From Archilochus colubris (lineage: Eukaryota; Chordata; Aves; Apodiformes; Trochilidae): a stretch of 64,000 bases of DNA. Position 1 is the first letter of the stretch. Each line of letters opens with the position of its first letter. Below the pieces are notes generated by a model. The model searched no databases. It was not told the DNA's origin and saw only the letters and a program-made list of their open reading frames with translations. Position numbers and translations under genes: made by a program. Positions 26,001 through 38,629 of this stretch are shown in pieces. The stretch spans positions 10,491,127 to 10,555,126 of the forward strand of contig CM041092.1 of the NCBI GenBank assembly GCA_023079485.1. The letters are read 5' to 3'.

Positions 26001-27979
26001 CTATATAGCTGACACTCTGAGCAACACAATCTTTCCAAAGTTATGATCTGAAGAATTTTATGCCATTTTAGAGGAACTGATACACTGCCATTTAGTCCTC
26101 TATTCCACTCAGTATCAACATCTGGCCCACACACAATATGGCTTGGAATTCCCTGTATTTTTAGTGAAACTCTATTTCTCAGATCATTTTTACAAGCTGT
26201 ATTAGTTTATTTATGTATTTACTAGTGCCCAGATAAGAAATAGACTGAGAAAATAACTGTGTGCTGCAAGAAGTGATAGATGTGCAAACTGGAAATCTCT
26301 CTTCTGTTGATTACAAATAATACTTTTAGCATGAAACTAGTAGCATATTGTCCCTACTGAATTTAGCATACAATTAGGAGAACTTTGTTGTCTTGGATCT
26401 TTGGTAAAGATTTTTTTAAGATTTTTCAGCTTTGCAAACTGAATCTGTTCAAATCAGCAGTAATAAATTTAAATACCTAATGAGGGTGCTGAACAAACTG
26501 TACTTTGACTAAACTCCAAATTATAAAACTGAAGCAGCAAGCTGACAAATTGGGGATTAACTTTTTCATATGCATAGAAAAACAGCAAAGTGGGTACCTC
26601 CAGCATGTTATTTCCTAAAAGTTAAGTTATTATTTAAGACTACTATGTAGCTCTCTGCAGATCACTGTCTCCTTTTTATATGATGACTGTTGAGAACCAT
26701 GTGTTGCTAATGTGAGCACTCATGACACACAGACACCATCCAAAGTGGTGGTTTTTTTATTAAAAAGAAAGCAAAAAATTCAAAAAAGCAACCACAGAGT
26801 GTAGGAGCACTGCTTATGATAGTGATGCCAGGAAGTCATGTAGTTCATGAAGTAAAACATGCATTCCCAGAGGTGATAAGCTTTTAACATGACTATTATT
26901 TACAAGTTGTCATTCATGTAAACAGCCACTGGGTACACCACATCATGGGCCTATCCTTGTTATCTCCAACTTCTCACTGTCTATACTTATCTGAACTGTT
27001 GACCCTCATCTGTCCCATCTCATGCATTTAGTGAGCTCAACATTTGCTGGTGTGGACCGTCAGATACTACCTGAATGACCAGCATAGCCAGATCTGACTG
27101 AGGCCACAATGTTTTTTTTCTTATAAATAAATAAAGCACCTCTGCTTGCCATCAAACCGTGAACATTAACAACTGCACCATCACCAAGGGTGTCAAGAAG
27201 TTCTACCTTCTTTAAGAGAAAAAAAATGCAAGTAAGCTCATGGGGGAGTCTGGGCAGTGCACTTACATTAGTGGGGCAGCTTGGTGCTGAAAACCTGGTT
27301 TTCTTGACTGCCTGGCAGATGCTCATAAGGGGAGCTACTAACACTGTAGTGTTTCTGCTGGAAATGTGCATGTAATGCTGCCAAAATAGGCAGATACATT
27401 CCTTTCAGTTCTCATTTCCATCAAATGTAGACAGCTTTTCTGGCCATTGCTGCCCCACAGCCTGTCTGAGGTTACCATGTGGGGCTGTTTCACCTAACAC
27501 AGCCAGCAGCTTTCTGCATGCTTGGGGCAACAGGAGAAGAAAGCTTCAGGGAGCCAGGTCAACCAGCTTCTCACTGCTTTCTTGGTTGTAATCCAACCCA
27601 TTAACAGGCCAGCAATCCCTCTAAGGATCCAGGTCTGTGAAAGCCTTTCCCTGTCCTTCTTTACTATTAACTCAAAGAGTAACAGACGAAATGCTCAAGA
27701 AAAGCTCGGACCACGTCAGAGTCAGGCTCTGATTTTAATTACAAGAGGCTGTGGTGGAAGAAAGGAGGTCCTGCAACTAGGAATGAGAAAATTGGATTCA
27801 TTTCTGTTGCCCCATCACTGTCAAACCCCAGCATTTCATCCACCTCTCCATGCTTCAGTGCCATCTGTAGAACAGAGATGCTAATAATCCCCCGCATCTC
27901 ACAGCTGTTCTATGAATTAACTCACCAGGGCTCAGCAGTGTTTTGGTACTGGTGATGGGAGCAAACAGGACAGACACCA
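23061..27979. other. Intronic sequence, no gene seen
   Basis: AT-rich, repeat-poor DNA. The block 26150-26560 is high-complexity and AT-rich like many conserved non-coding elements, but has no diagnostic motif. ORFs up to 120 codons are unrecognised. Confidence 0.6.
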
Positions 27980-28290
27980 CATCACTTCTTTTCTTTGTCA
28001 GCTTATTAATTACCACACATATTCCCCAGGTTTTGGAATGGAGTGTGTTTTAATGGCTGAAATAAATAAATGAGACCAAATAATCTTGTTCTGCCTATAA
28101 ATCAACCATCTGTCGCATTCTTGGATATGACAAAACTTCTAATCAATAAATAATTTTCACCCTGCTTTAATGAGTGTTGCTGTATTGCTACTTGCTGCTG
28201 ACTGTGGTTATGTCTCCTGTTGGACTGCTATTAAACAGTTCTGTAATGGGAGTTGATGCCAGCCCAAGTCTGCACACATAAAGTGCATGT
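27980..28290. promoter_or_regulatory. Candidate enhancer rich in homeodomain-type motifs
   Basis: Repeat-free AT-rich sequence with TTCTTTGT (SOX-like, about 27991), TAATTA (28007-28012), GGAATG (28035-28040, TEAD-like), TAATGG, AATCAATA (PBX-like, about 28141) and TGTGGTT (28203-28209, RUNX-like). The texture resembles vertebrate conserved non-coding elements. No single motif is decisive. Confidence 0.3.
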
Positions 28291-31087
28291 TTATGTTACA
28301 TACTTCACTCAGCTTCCTAAACAGAAGACAGCAACAGTTTTATAACCATAGCAGAGCCTAAAAACTAGAAAAGCAGAACTTTTGCATGGAATAACCAAGA
28401 AAGTTTGCACATACACTTACTTTCAGACTAGACTGACTTCTCTCACACTGGGCTGTATCTCCTTCTGCTGAGACTTAAGAATCACATTAAACAAATACTA
28501 AAATGAGAAACATCCAAGGAATAGTTAACTGTAGACAGGCAGCAGTTTGAGATGGTCCTCTTCCTTCTGGGTCAGGAATAACTACAGCAGGGAAGAGGAA
28601 GGCTATTGCCTAATGCAGGATTTTAGTACTTAAAACCCTGGTTTTCTTCCAAAAGAAAAATGGGGCCCTAGTGGCTTGGCAGCCTGCTCCTGAGCCACAG
28701 ATCCTGTGATGCCAGGATCCTCAGCCCCTAGCAGTCTGTGTGCCCGGCTGCCCTGGCACCACACACCCTCCCAGGAGGGCATCGCCAGCCCCACAGCAGC
28801 AGGCACAGCTGGCTGGCTTTGCACTGGGGATCTTGGGAAAAGCCCAACTTCTGTCACAGTTTCAGCAAAATCAAGCCATGACAGATAAATATACAGCTCC
28901 TTCCAAAGCAGGAGATCCAGTGAAAGAAATCTCTTACCAGCTTTAAGGTAAATCTGACAGCTCAGGAGGGTGTGAAGTGAGATTTCAAATGATCCCACAT
29001 AAGAGCAGGTTTGTGACCACGTGTGGTTCCCTTGCAAACTGTGCAAGAATAATTGTTGTAGTCAAGTCTGGGTCATACTCTGCTTCATAGAAAGTATGAC
29101 TGAAGATTCAAAAATTTGGAAAAAACTGAATTAAATTTTATTAAAAGAAAAAAAAAGTGCAGCACACATTTTCTCAGCTCTGGCCCTCAGGAGCATATGT
29201 AACACTGTATATATGAAGAGAGAGACAGACAAGCTGCCCCTTGTTTCATACACAGAATGGCCTCTTATAACAATTGGTTCTATTTTTTGGTATTCAATTG
29301 GTTTAAAGCCACATTGTGACTTGGTACGCAAACTTTTAGACAGGAGCAATTCTTCAGCCTGTGTAAACTGTCATAGACTATTTTGTTGGGGGACAACTGT
29401 GAATGAACTGCAATGGATGGAGGAAAGATGGAGTAGATCTAAGCTCACCAGACCACAAAACAGACACTTAGAGCTCAAACATTTCAGCTGCCTTCCCAAC
29501 AGCCTTCAAAATATTCACACCACATCCCCAAGACAGGGAAGATCCATGTCCGAAGTGCAGCTTGTCCCCAGCTGAGGCTGAGGCTGGTCCTGAGCAGAGG
29601 TGATGCCCAAGGCACATGCAGAGCATTCACTTTCCTGGTGCAAGCTGCAGTGCTGAGGAGCAGTTACTCACAGCACCCCACTTACTTCACATGCAAGTTA
29701 GCTGAGCCTGCACGCACTAGGAATGCACAGCAAGAGGGGACACAGAGCCTGGAGCCTTGGGTTTCACCCCAGATTATACCCTGACCCTCTGCACCACTGC
29801 ATGAGGTCCTTGCTTCTCCAGGAGGCAATGCTCCCTCGATCACAAGCTACGGAAACCCAAGGGGAAAGCAAAATAACTTTAAAAATATAAATTAAAATTA
29901 AGATCGTGATCTCCAGTGCCTCCTTCACAGGATACAAAAGCCACTTTTTTCACAGGGCTACACACAAGGAAGCCACATAAAACCCCCCACTTCACACACA
30001 GAGAAACAAAACCCAGATGTCACTGGGAAGAGACAGAGGGAAACCTCTCTGTATGTGCACACTTTCTAATTTAGGGAAAACTTGCATATACCAGGGCACA
30101 GAGCTTTGATACATCAGCAGACAGATGTGAATTTGAGAAAGCCTCCAATACTTCTGCTACACAATTGTTTTTAAACTCTGCTAGAACAGCAATAAAAGGA
30201 TCAGGCAAGTATAGGAAAGGGACTTTTGGTGTTTGGAGCAGACCTGGCTGGCTCAGTAAATCACTGATGTTTCTGTTCCTCTGTGTTGGATGTTCTAACC
30301 TTACAGAAGGCATTGGCAAAGCCTTAATTAACCACCAGGAGAATTACTAAAAACAGCAACACTAGAGGTGTCAGGAACCCAGATTCTAATATTTTTAATA
30401 ACCTAGAAAGGCCTTGCTTCTTGCTTCTTTAAAGGGTTAATCTTTTACAACATTGACATCTTAGTCACTTTTGAATTCAACCCATGAAGAGCAAACTGGG
30501 TCAGAATATGGTCTGAGACACACCATTTAATGCTTGCCAGAGCTGCACTTCTCATTCTAAACTCCTAATTGCACTGTTTAGAGAAAACATATTTTTCCTT
30601 CTTCAGTTTTCTCTGAACTATGCTCTAGGCAACATGTCTGAGACATTAAGTAAACTGCTCTATCATAGCACCTGATCACCAAAGTGAGCATTAACAGCAA
30701 CCATGGATAGCAAAAGTCACAGAAAATCGACCTTTTGTTGCTACCACAGCCTTATTTGGTGTGGAAGCTTAAACATGCCATTAATAATGAATCAGACCAG
30801 AAGTATTTCTGTTACTTGGCTTGTTCAGAACAGGCAAAACTACCTCATCTTCTATGCTGCATGAACACTCAGCACACCACCACAGGCTGCTCTTCACAAG
30901 CCCTACCACCCGTGGTGGGTGTGGGGATGCTCCAGCTAACCACTAGTGTAAATCATCCTATAAAGGTACAGCCAACATCTTGATTAGTTAACACTAGACA
31001 CCTATTTCAAATTCTTGAACAAGTGACTTCATTTGAAGAAGCCGGAGAGTTCTGTTATTACTCCTTCCCCAAATGCAGTCTCAACTT

Positions 31088-31115
31088 GTATATATATACA
31101 AAATGTATATATATG
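31088..31115. repeat. AT-rich inverted repeat
   Basis: ATATATATAC (31090-31099) and GTATATATAT (31105-31114) are inverted copies around AAAAT. This is low-complexity sequence able to form a small cruciform, with no functional implication. Confidence 0.85.
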
Positions 31116-32346
31116 TCCAATATTAGGAGCTGCAATCTGAATCCTTTAGCCTAAGCATCCATACAGCTCTGATATCAATACTCACTTTCACAATGATGGA
31201 GAAAAAGAGACCTTTATATGTTACTTACCAATTGCTGTATTTAGTGCTTATATCATTTGGGTTAATTTGGGTACACTATAGGGCTGGTTTTGGTTTTTTT
31301 TTGCTCACTTAATGGACTAGTGACAGGCAGTATATTAGTTACTGAAGTCTCAGAGCAACATAGAAAATCTGCCAGCATACATTTGCTTCAGTGGCCTTGT
31401 GAAAGGAGCAATGAGGCTTGATATTGTACTTAAAGGTGTTCAGATGTCAACAATTCCTGTTGGTCCAAAGGAGAAAAGGACAGATAACCATAAAATTCAG
31501 CAACAGCAGAGGGAATACTCCAGTCAGAGTAGAAATTAACCTTTAGAAAGGTAAGAACAAAATATCTCACCCAAGAAAATATATGAACTGGTTTTGATTC
31601 AGAACTGAAAGCACCAAAAGATGTTCAACATATTATCAGGTTTTAAAAAAGAGCTGAGCAGGGAAAAACATTTTGGCTTGTCTTCCCAACACCAGGAATT
31701 CTTCCTGAAGTACCATGAAAATATACCAAAAAACAAAAAAACAAGCAAACAAAAAAAAAGCAGCAAATATTGCAGACATTCAACTTCTGGTTCCTCTATG
31801 GGCAAAGGCATCTAAGAAATCCATTCACTAAAAAAATGGCAGTGAATGTCAAGGTTTTCAAAGCAATGATGAAGGTAATATTTTTTATTTTTATTTTTTC
31901 AGGACATCTATTTTTGACTAAAATAGAGTGGTCTCCTTTCCAAAGGGCTGAATATCTGCATCAGAAAAACACTATTATTTAAGATCTGTACACAGAGCAG
32001 TTTTTCTGTTGGGGTAAAGAGAGATATGCAAGACAAAGAGAAAAAAATACATCTGGCACAAGTCCTACAGGATGAAGTGTTACAGAAGACAGTTTGTAAC
32101 AATACCTCATGCCACCCTGGCAATGTGACAAACATAGAACCTGCACTCATGTCAAGGTACTCCAACGTGCACATGTAAGTCATACCCAGGGCGAACAGGG
32201 TATAACTATAGCCAGATCTTCTAAGCAACCCCAAAGGAATCATCCCAGCCTAAAGGATGGAGCACGTTTTCTACTGCTTTAAGCCACAACCAGTTCAATG
32301 TACTCCCTACAGCTCTGGCCATGCCAAGTATGACAACTTAAAAAAA

Positions 32347-32366
32347 CCAACCAACCAACCAACCAA
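32347..32366. repeat. (CCAA)5 microsatellite
   Basis: Five perfect CCAA units, preceded by six A residues and followed by an A-rich stretch. Confidence 0.9.
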
Positions 32367-33257
32367 ACCAAAAATGTATGTCTGGATATTTTTTTTTTTT
32401 TTAATGCAAAACTAAAACTCCAAGGATTAATATTTATATTCCACATATTCTGCAAACTATGCAAGTGTAGGTATTACTGTTCTTCTACAGAGAGCTGCTT
32501 TTCCAGAGCACAATGTCCAGTATTATATCTGAATTTTCTGTTCATCCTCTCAGGACAAGGCCAGGAACTGCCCAAGCTTTTACACTGTGCTACCCAGACC
32601 AGCCCTGCTGTGTGAATACTGAAACATATGAAGAAGCACAGAGGAGTGTAACACAATCAATTCTACTGAAACAAAGAGGATTTGTAGACAAGCTGAAAGC
32701 TGGAACTATGCAAATAGGAGCAAGGCTGAATAATACCCAAACCAGGCAGAGAGCAAATAAAGGCAGCTTTCCTAGATTCATTTATTTTACTAAAGAGCTA
32801 GACAATAAATTAGACAAGAAAGTGTGACCTTGATGTAGGGAAAAACAAAACCAAAGAGAAAAGAAAATATATTTGCCAAGAACTCTCTAGAAACTGATTT
32901 TCCACTAAGGAAGTAATAACTATTTGAAATCACCTGTAAGATTTCTAAAACAAACTCACTGTAACATCCAAGTGTCATATGGATTACATTTTTCAAAGGA
33001 AATATAGTAAGTGGGAGAGGAAATGACATAATTAATAGATTTTTCCCTTTTAATTCTTCACATTTTACTTCAGAGACAAAAATTCACTCCTATATACAGG
33101 AAAATATCCTTTTCCTCTTAGACATCCTAAATCACATTCAGTGGACAGATTATGGGCATACAGACCTACTGCAAAAGCACAGAAGGGAAGAAGGAAACTG
33201 ACCTTTATTTCACTACTTTGTTTGCTTAAGGCAAGAGCTTCTTATGTGAATAGTCAC

Positions 33258-33276
33258 ATATATATATATATATATA
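33258..33276. repeat. (AT)n microsatellite
   Basis: A perfect alternating AT run of 19 bases; self-complementary and prone to slippage. Confidence 0.95.
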
Positions 33277-35757
33277 ACCTCAGAACATAAATGCTCACCA
33301 AAAACCACCTCAAAAGATGTTATAGCATGGCCTAGCTCCAATTTCTAAACACCCTTATAGGAACTACCAGCAAGCTCCAGAAAATGTAAGTAGTTAGTAG
33401 CAACGATTCAAAATCTTGGCTTAAAACCCAGTTTCCAGGTTTTTTCCCTTAATTGCTTCATTTTAATGTGGTGTAGCACATCTTTCCATGTGATTAGCCA
33501 CATGTAACAAACTCTCTGGGGGACTGGGCTCTGGTGGCCTCCTGCAGCAGGATCAGACTGCTCGGAGACATTACCCAAGGCAGGAATTTGACAGCTGCTG
33601 GAAGGAAGACAACAATTCACACGTGAAAACAATTTCAGTAAAGCTGTGATAACCCCACTGCAGACAAGCGCTGCTCATCTTGTCCCAAGTGAGGGCTGGG
33701 ACACTCTCCCCAGCATGCTGGTGGCTGAGTCACTTAGGGGAGCTTTACTAATTTTTTTTTATCACTTGTAATAAGTGAACAAATTTCAAATTCACGGCAA
33801 TAGGCTCCACTTCCTCGTTATACAACCCTTATTTCTGCTCAAGTTTTGCACTCCATGACAAAATAAAATAAAAACCAGCTTTATCTCACCTAAACTTCTA
33901 TGAGACATGGCAGCAAATCTGTCAGTCTCAGAACTCAACACCACATGTATCTGTCTTTCCTTGCCATAAATTTCTGCTCAAGCAGCAGGAATATGACAGC
34001 TGTATCATGCACTAGCATATTCGCAATTCTAAACCCCTCCAGAGTAGTTTGATGAAGGGATAAAAGCTCCATATCACTCAGTGAAACAAAGCAAGCATGG
34101 GAGATAAATCCCAAACTGCCTTGGTGGCTAACAGCCTTTTGCAGTTTGCTGAATAAATACTTCAGGAGAGCAGGAGGGAGAAGAGTTTGAAAACTGCAGC
34201 CTCTGTTGTCCTTTTGGAAGTGTGATACTTTATGATTTCCAAATACCTAGAAAATTGACTGCAGCTACAAGGTACATTGCTTCTTTCCCAAAACACACTA
34301 TATATTCATGCTATATTCTGTGATACTTGTCAATGGGAGCAGGGGATTTTATTTTATTTCAAGTTAGGGAGAGGGGAATTACCATCTTGATAGAATTACT
34401 TATCCTTACGTCTACTGATGTTCAAGTTCCCTACACAGACAGCAGCCCCAGGATCCCTTTGATCCTGCAGATTCACAGAATAAAAATAAGATTCAGGGAA
34501 ATAACTATGTTTTGTTAGTGTGATCCTCTTCACACATTGCAATCATACAGGCAGAAGTTAATTCAAATTATCTTAAGGTCTTTCTGCTGTCATTAAAACC
34601 ATCCCACGTTCAACTGCTGCCATAGATACCTGAAGCCCCCTTCCTTCCATGTGTCTCCAGTCTTTGCAGGTGCTGTTGAGGCTGTCAGCTGTCTTTGCTG
34701 CTTAAATCACTACCCCTGTCTTTTAAAATATTTATTTTTACTAATTATGTAACCAAAGGCTTGCAAATTTAATAACATGCTGAGCTGACCCAACCATAAA
34801 TAACTATATCAGAGACAGTGATATCAAGTAGGACAAAGAGAAGACCCATTGCATAAGGGGCAGAGTTTCACAGAATTTGACCTCATCCCCCATAGAAGTG
34901 AATAAATTTCTCTGGAGCATCTTCGTGACAAGGAAAAGGTCTGAACTGCACTTCTGGAAACATTATGAACATTTTTCCAAAAGTAATCATATCCACTGTG
35001 AGAAACTTTTCTTCTGCAGGTTTACATGAGGTTTGAGTGCCTCTACATGAAGCACAAAAGCCAAGTGCTTTCATTACAGAAGGCATAATACAGCCAGTGA
35101 ATCCACAAGGGGATCGTGTTGAACTCCACGTGCAGTGTCCACACAGGTCCTCACAAGCTGGCTCAAAAGCAGATATGAGCATAATAAGGGTGCAGATCTG
35201 CCTGTCTGCTCTCTACACAGGAGGTCCCCTGAAAGCTGCCCTGGGGACAGCCCTTCAAGAAGCCCACCAACAGCCTGTTCTGTGTTCCTCATACCCTCTA
35301 ACCCCTGTTTGTGTCATGCTGAAACCATGTCAAAATGCCAGGCAAGGCCCCACACACCCATGCAACCCCAGCTGCACCAAGATACAGACCCCGTCTGCCC
35401 CTAGTACCAGATCTTCAGAATCATTGAGGTACAGCATGGTAACTGGTTTCACTGGTCAGTGCTCCCATGAGGCAGGTACTCATCAACAGGTAAAATACTT
35501 CCTTATGAATTATTCTGTCCAGAAACATGGTGGGTACTTCAGAGAAACACAGGCATAACCCCAGTCCTACCAGTGCTCAGAGACAAAGAAAAAAAAGACA
35601 AATTTGCACTAAACTGCATTATTATTCAACAATTGGAGGCATTAACATGCAGACAAGACACGGAGAGGGAAGAGGCAACTCCATCAGAGTATCCATCGAT
35701 CACCATGGCAGGAACAGAGCTGACAGCTCCATTAACTCAGGCACATGCAGGTCACAG

Positions 35758-35773
35758 GCTTGCTTGCTTGCTT
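35758..35773. repeat. (GCTT)4 microsatellite
   Basis: Four GCTT units degrade into GTTT units on the right, a usual microsatellite decay pattern. Confidence 0.85.
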
Positions 35774-36871
35774 GTTTGTTTTTTAATATACTATCAGCCT
35801 CATTTTAAACATAAATATTAAAGCATGAGAATTTACTGGTGATGCAAGCAGAATGTTGGGTTGTTTTTTTTTTCTGAAGATGCTTAATGAAGTAGTTGGA
35901 GAAACATAGATGAACACAGAGTTTCCAGAAAAACTCTCCTTACTGTGAAATATGACTTTTACACAACAAAATAATCCAAGGGAAGTGGTACATGTTCTCA
36001 GAAAACTCTTAATATTTTTGTTGGAAAACACAAGTAACTCATGAACAGAAAATTTCTATTCTAACTTTCTGATAATTTTTGAAACAATTTTTTTCAATTA
36101 TTAGGTTTTTTGTCAAACTTCTCAAATCGTCTGACTTTCTTTTTTCAGCTGGAAGGTGAAGAGGTTTCTCCTGCAACTATCAGTAAACATGGAGATTTTT
36201 TTAATTGTTACCACCAAAATTTTCAGGATGAGACAATGTGGAGACCATTACACTGCAGAGACAGCATGGAAAAAGCATAAGAAATGGTAAGTGAAACAGC
36301 CTGAAAACCATGAAATTGGACAGAATTTCTACAAATCAAAGACAGTTGTTGCAGAAAAGGAGTGTTAAGGTTGGAGGTAGCCAATTCCAGCTTCAGCCAT
36401 GAGCTCACAGAGACCTGGCCTCCAGGCAGGTAAATGATTTGAAGGAGACCAGACAGTGCTACAAACGCCAAGTATTCCCAGAAAACACAACTAAGTCATA
36501 GCAAGAGCATCTGGGATGCAGCTTTTCCTGTGTTCCTGCGTCAATCAGGCTCATTTACAGAAATACAGATAAAACATTCATGCACAGAGGTTTCCAATAT
36601 GCTCAAGACAGCCTGTAGGCTGCATATGGACTTGTCTCTGCAGGAGGACCTGGACTGGGAGCACATGCTCATAACACAGGAGAAACTGCAGATTTGCCAA
36701 ATGCAACCAGCTGACACCAGACTCCTCTCTGGGACTGCTCAGCCCCTTTGGTGTCTAAGCACTGCTGTGGGATTTTGCATCCCATCCCCACAGGTGTAAA
36801 TGAGCTCAAAGGCTGCACAGCAGCAGCAGCCCTTTGGGTTGTGCTCATGCTTTTGTCTCATGCTACAATCC

Positions 36872-36893
36872 TGTGTGTGTGTGTGTGTGTGTG
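36872..36893. repeat. (TG)11 microsatellite
   Basis: Uninterrupted TG dinucleotide run of 22 bases; likely length-polymorphic. Confidence 0.95.
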
Positions 36894-38533
36894 CTTCAAG
36901 TATGAATCAATTTATTTCTCCCCATATGAATAATGCCTATTGACAAAATCACTGGGTTTGAACAACTACAACAAAATTAAAACCAACTTAAACAAGCCAG
37001 TGGGCTGAAATGAAAGATATTGTATTTCTTCTGCGAAGGACAAGCACATAATGCATTTGGTGACCCAGAAAAGACATACAGCAACACCTAGGTCCATTTG
37101 TTAGAAGTAAATGTCAAGAGAGCTAAAAGAAGAAGAGGTCAAGGCTTCATCTCAGAAAGTTAGAGCTTGGGAAACACCAAGTCACACTGTGAATACATTT
37201 GGAAATAAACACCAGCAAGGAAAAGTAATTTCTCTTTGGTTGTCACCAGCTTCAGGGGTAGAAGACATGAAGCTGTAATACACAATCATTAACACACCTG
37301 CAATATGCACCAAATAGGATTACTGAATGAGTCCTATTCCAACGAGATGGGCCCTGGCCATCAGGAGGCACCAAGTCCAATGGCCCAGGCATCTCTCCTC
37401 ACCACCATGGACCATACATCTCACTGCAGTGTGGCTTCCTCCATTTATTTATACAGATGCTCAACTCTCCTGTATGAACCTAAACACCAAAATAGGTTTC
37501 CTCAGCTTTTGCCTCCAGTAGCAACACGAGAAGGTCCTGTGTTGGCTAGAATATGTACTGATGAGAGCTTGATCACAGCATTCAGTGTGTGTGCTATGGG
37601 AAGAAGAAGACTGTGTGTGACTGAGAGAGAAGATGCTTTTTTATAGCTGAGGGTATCTCAGACGTGTACTGGCAAGTGAGAGTGGTGGCTTGTCACGTAG
37701 AGAGGTCACAGCATGTGGACCTGACCTGCATAACCACTGCCAACAGGCTCCCTGAGGGGAAAGAAAAAGTATTCATCCTATCAATGGGACAACTCTGCTC
37801 TTATGCACAGTGATGTTAAACCAAAGTAATCAAGACTTGGCACAACATAAATCAATGAGGTCATTGTCAAGTCAAATGTCAAACACACACACAAACTTGC
37901 CTAAGGTAGCATTACAGGAATTTTTATATTAAAAAGTTTACAGAGAAACTAAAATCTTGAACATTTCAATTTCAATGAATTGAAGGTTTTCTTTTTTTCC
38001 AGAAAATCTTGCTATATCTGCCCCTTACCAGCATGTTTAGAAGGGTGTGAAAACACACAGAGCCTCTCTCATGTCAAGACCACATATATATATAATCTGT
38101 ATGCATAAACATCTGCAAGTCACTGCAAAATATTGCCTTGGTTGCAGCTTCCTTACAGCCCATGAAAACACATGCAGTTCAGGTGAACCTTGAAGTTGCT
38201 CTTAATTGCCTGTAGGAAAAAAAAAATAGCCACTGCCAGGTGCTTATGCAGGAAGGTACAAAAACATCTACTACAGACAGCAGTAAACTTGCACACTCAT
38301 AATCATAGGCCCAAACTGAGAAGCATCAGCTGCATTTCTAGACTTAGATTACTAGACTATTTCATTATTTTCTAAAAAAAAAAGGCTACTGTATAGAACA
38401 GAAGTCACAGCAGCTTGCAGAATGCACCCTCAATTAGTGTTACTCAGCCTGTGGTCCAACTCATGGCTCAGCTGGAGAAGAGCTGGGTTACCACCCCCTC
38501 CAATCTGTCACTCTATCTGTATGCAGTCACTCC

Positions 38534-38629
38534 CTAACCCGGTTGTGTCAAAATGATCCAGGTTGCCTTACTATTTAAAAGCACGGAGGGTTTTCTTTAA
38601 CCCAGATCATTTTGACTGATTTGGGTTAG
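38534..38629. repeat. Long imperfect inverted repeat (hairpin), MITE- or miRNA-like
   Basis: Arms 38534-38564 and 38599-38629 (31 nt each) pair at 24 positions plus two G-T wobbles, with an uninterrupted 12-nt block (GTCAAAATGATC against GATCATTTTGAC), a bubble near the base and a 34-nt loop. The outer ends are CTAACCC and GGGTTAG, so a TA dinucleotide sits symmetrically at both termini. That geometry suits a small mariner-type MITE with TA target duplication, or a hairpin precursor RNA. I recognise no named family. Confidence 0.7.

Larger units (their letters stand above)
28291..36871. other. Intronic sequence, no gene seen
   Basis: A GC-richer patch at 28680-28860 and another at 29560-29850 carry open frames by composition only. 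The longest frame (35037-35558, plus, 173 codons) matches no family I know. Several microsatellites are listed separately. Confidence 0.6.

Noticed and set aside
30750..30759. Perfect CArG box CCTTATTTGG
   Set aside because: About four matches to CC(A/T)6GG are expected by chance in 64 kb, and nothing around it supports a regulatory role.
35037..35558. 173-codon plus-strand ORF
   Set aside because: No recognisable domain, no clear codon bias, and overlapping open frames on the same and opposite strands.
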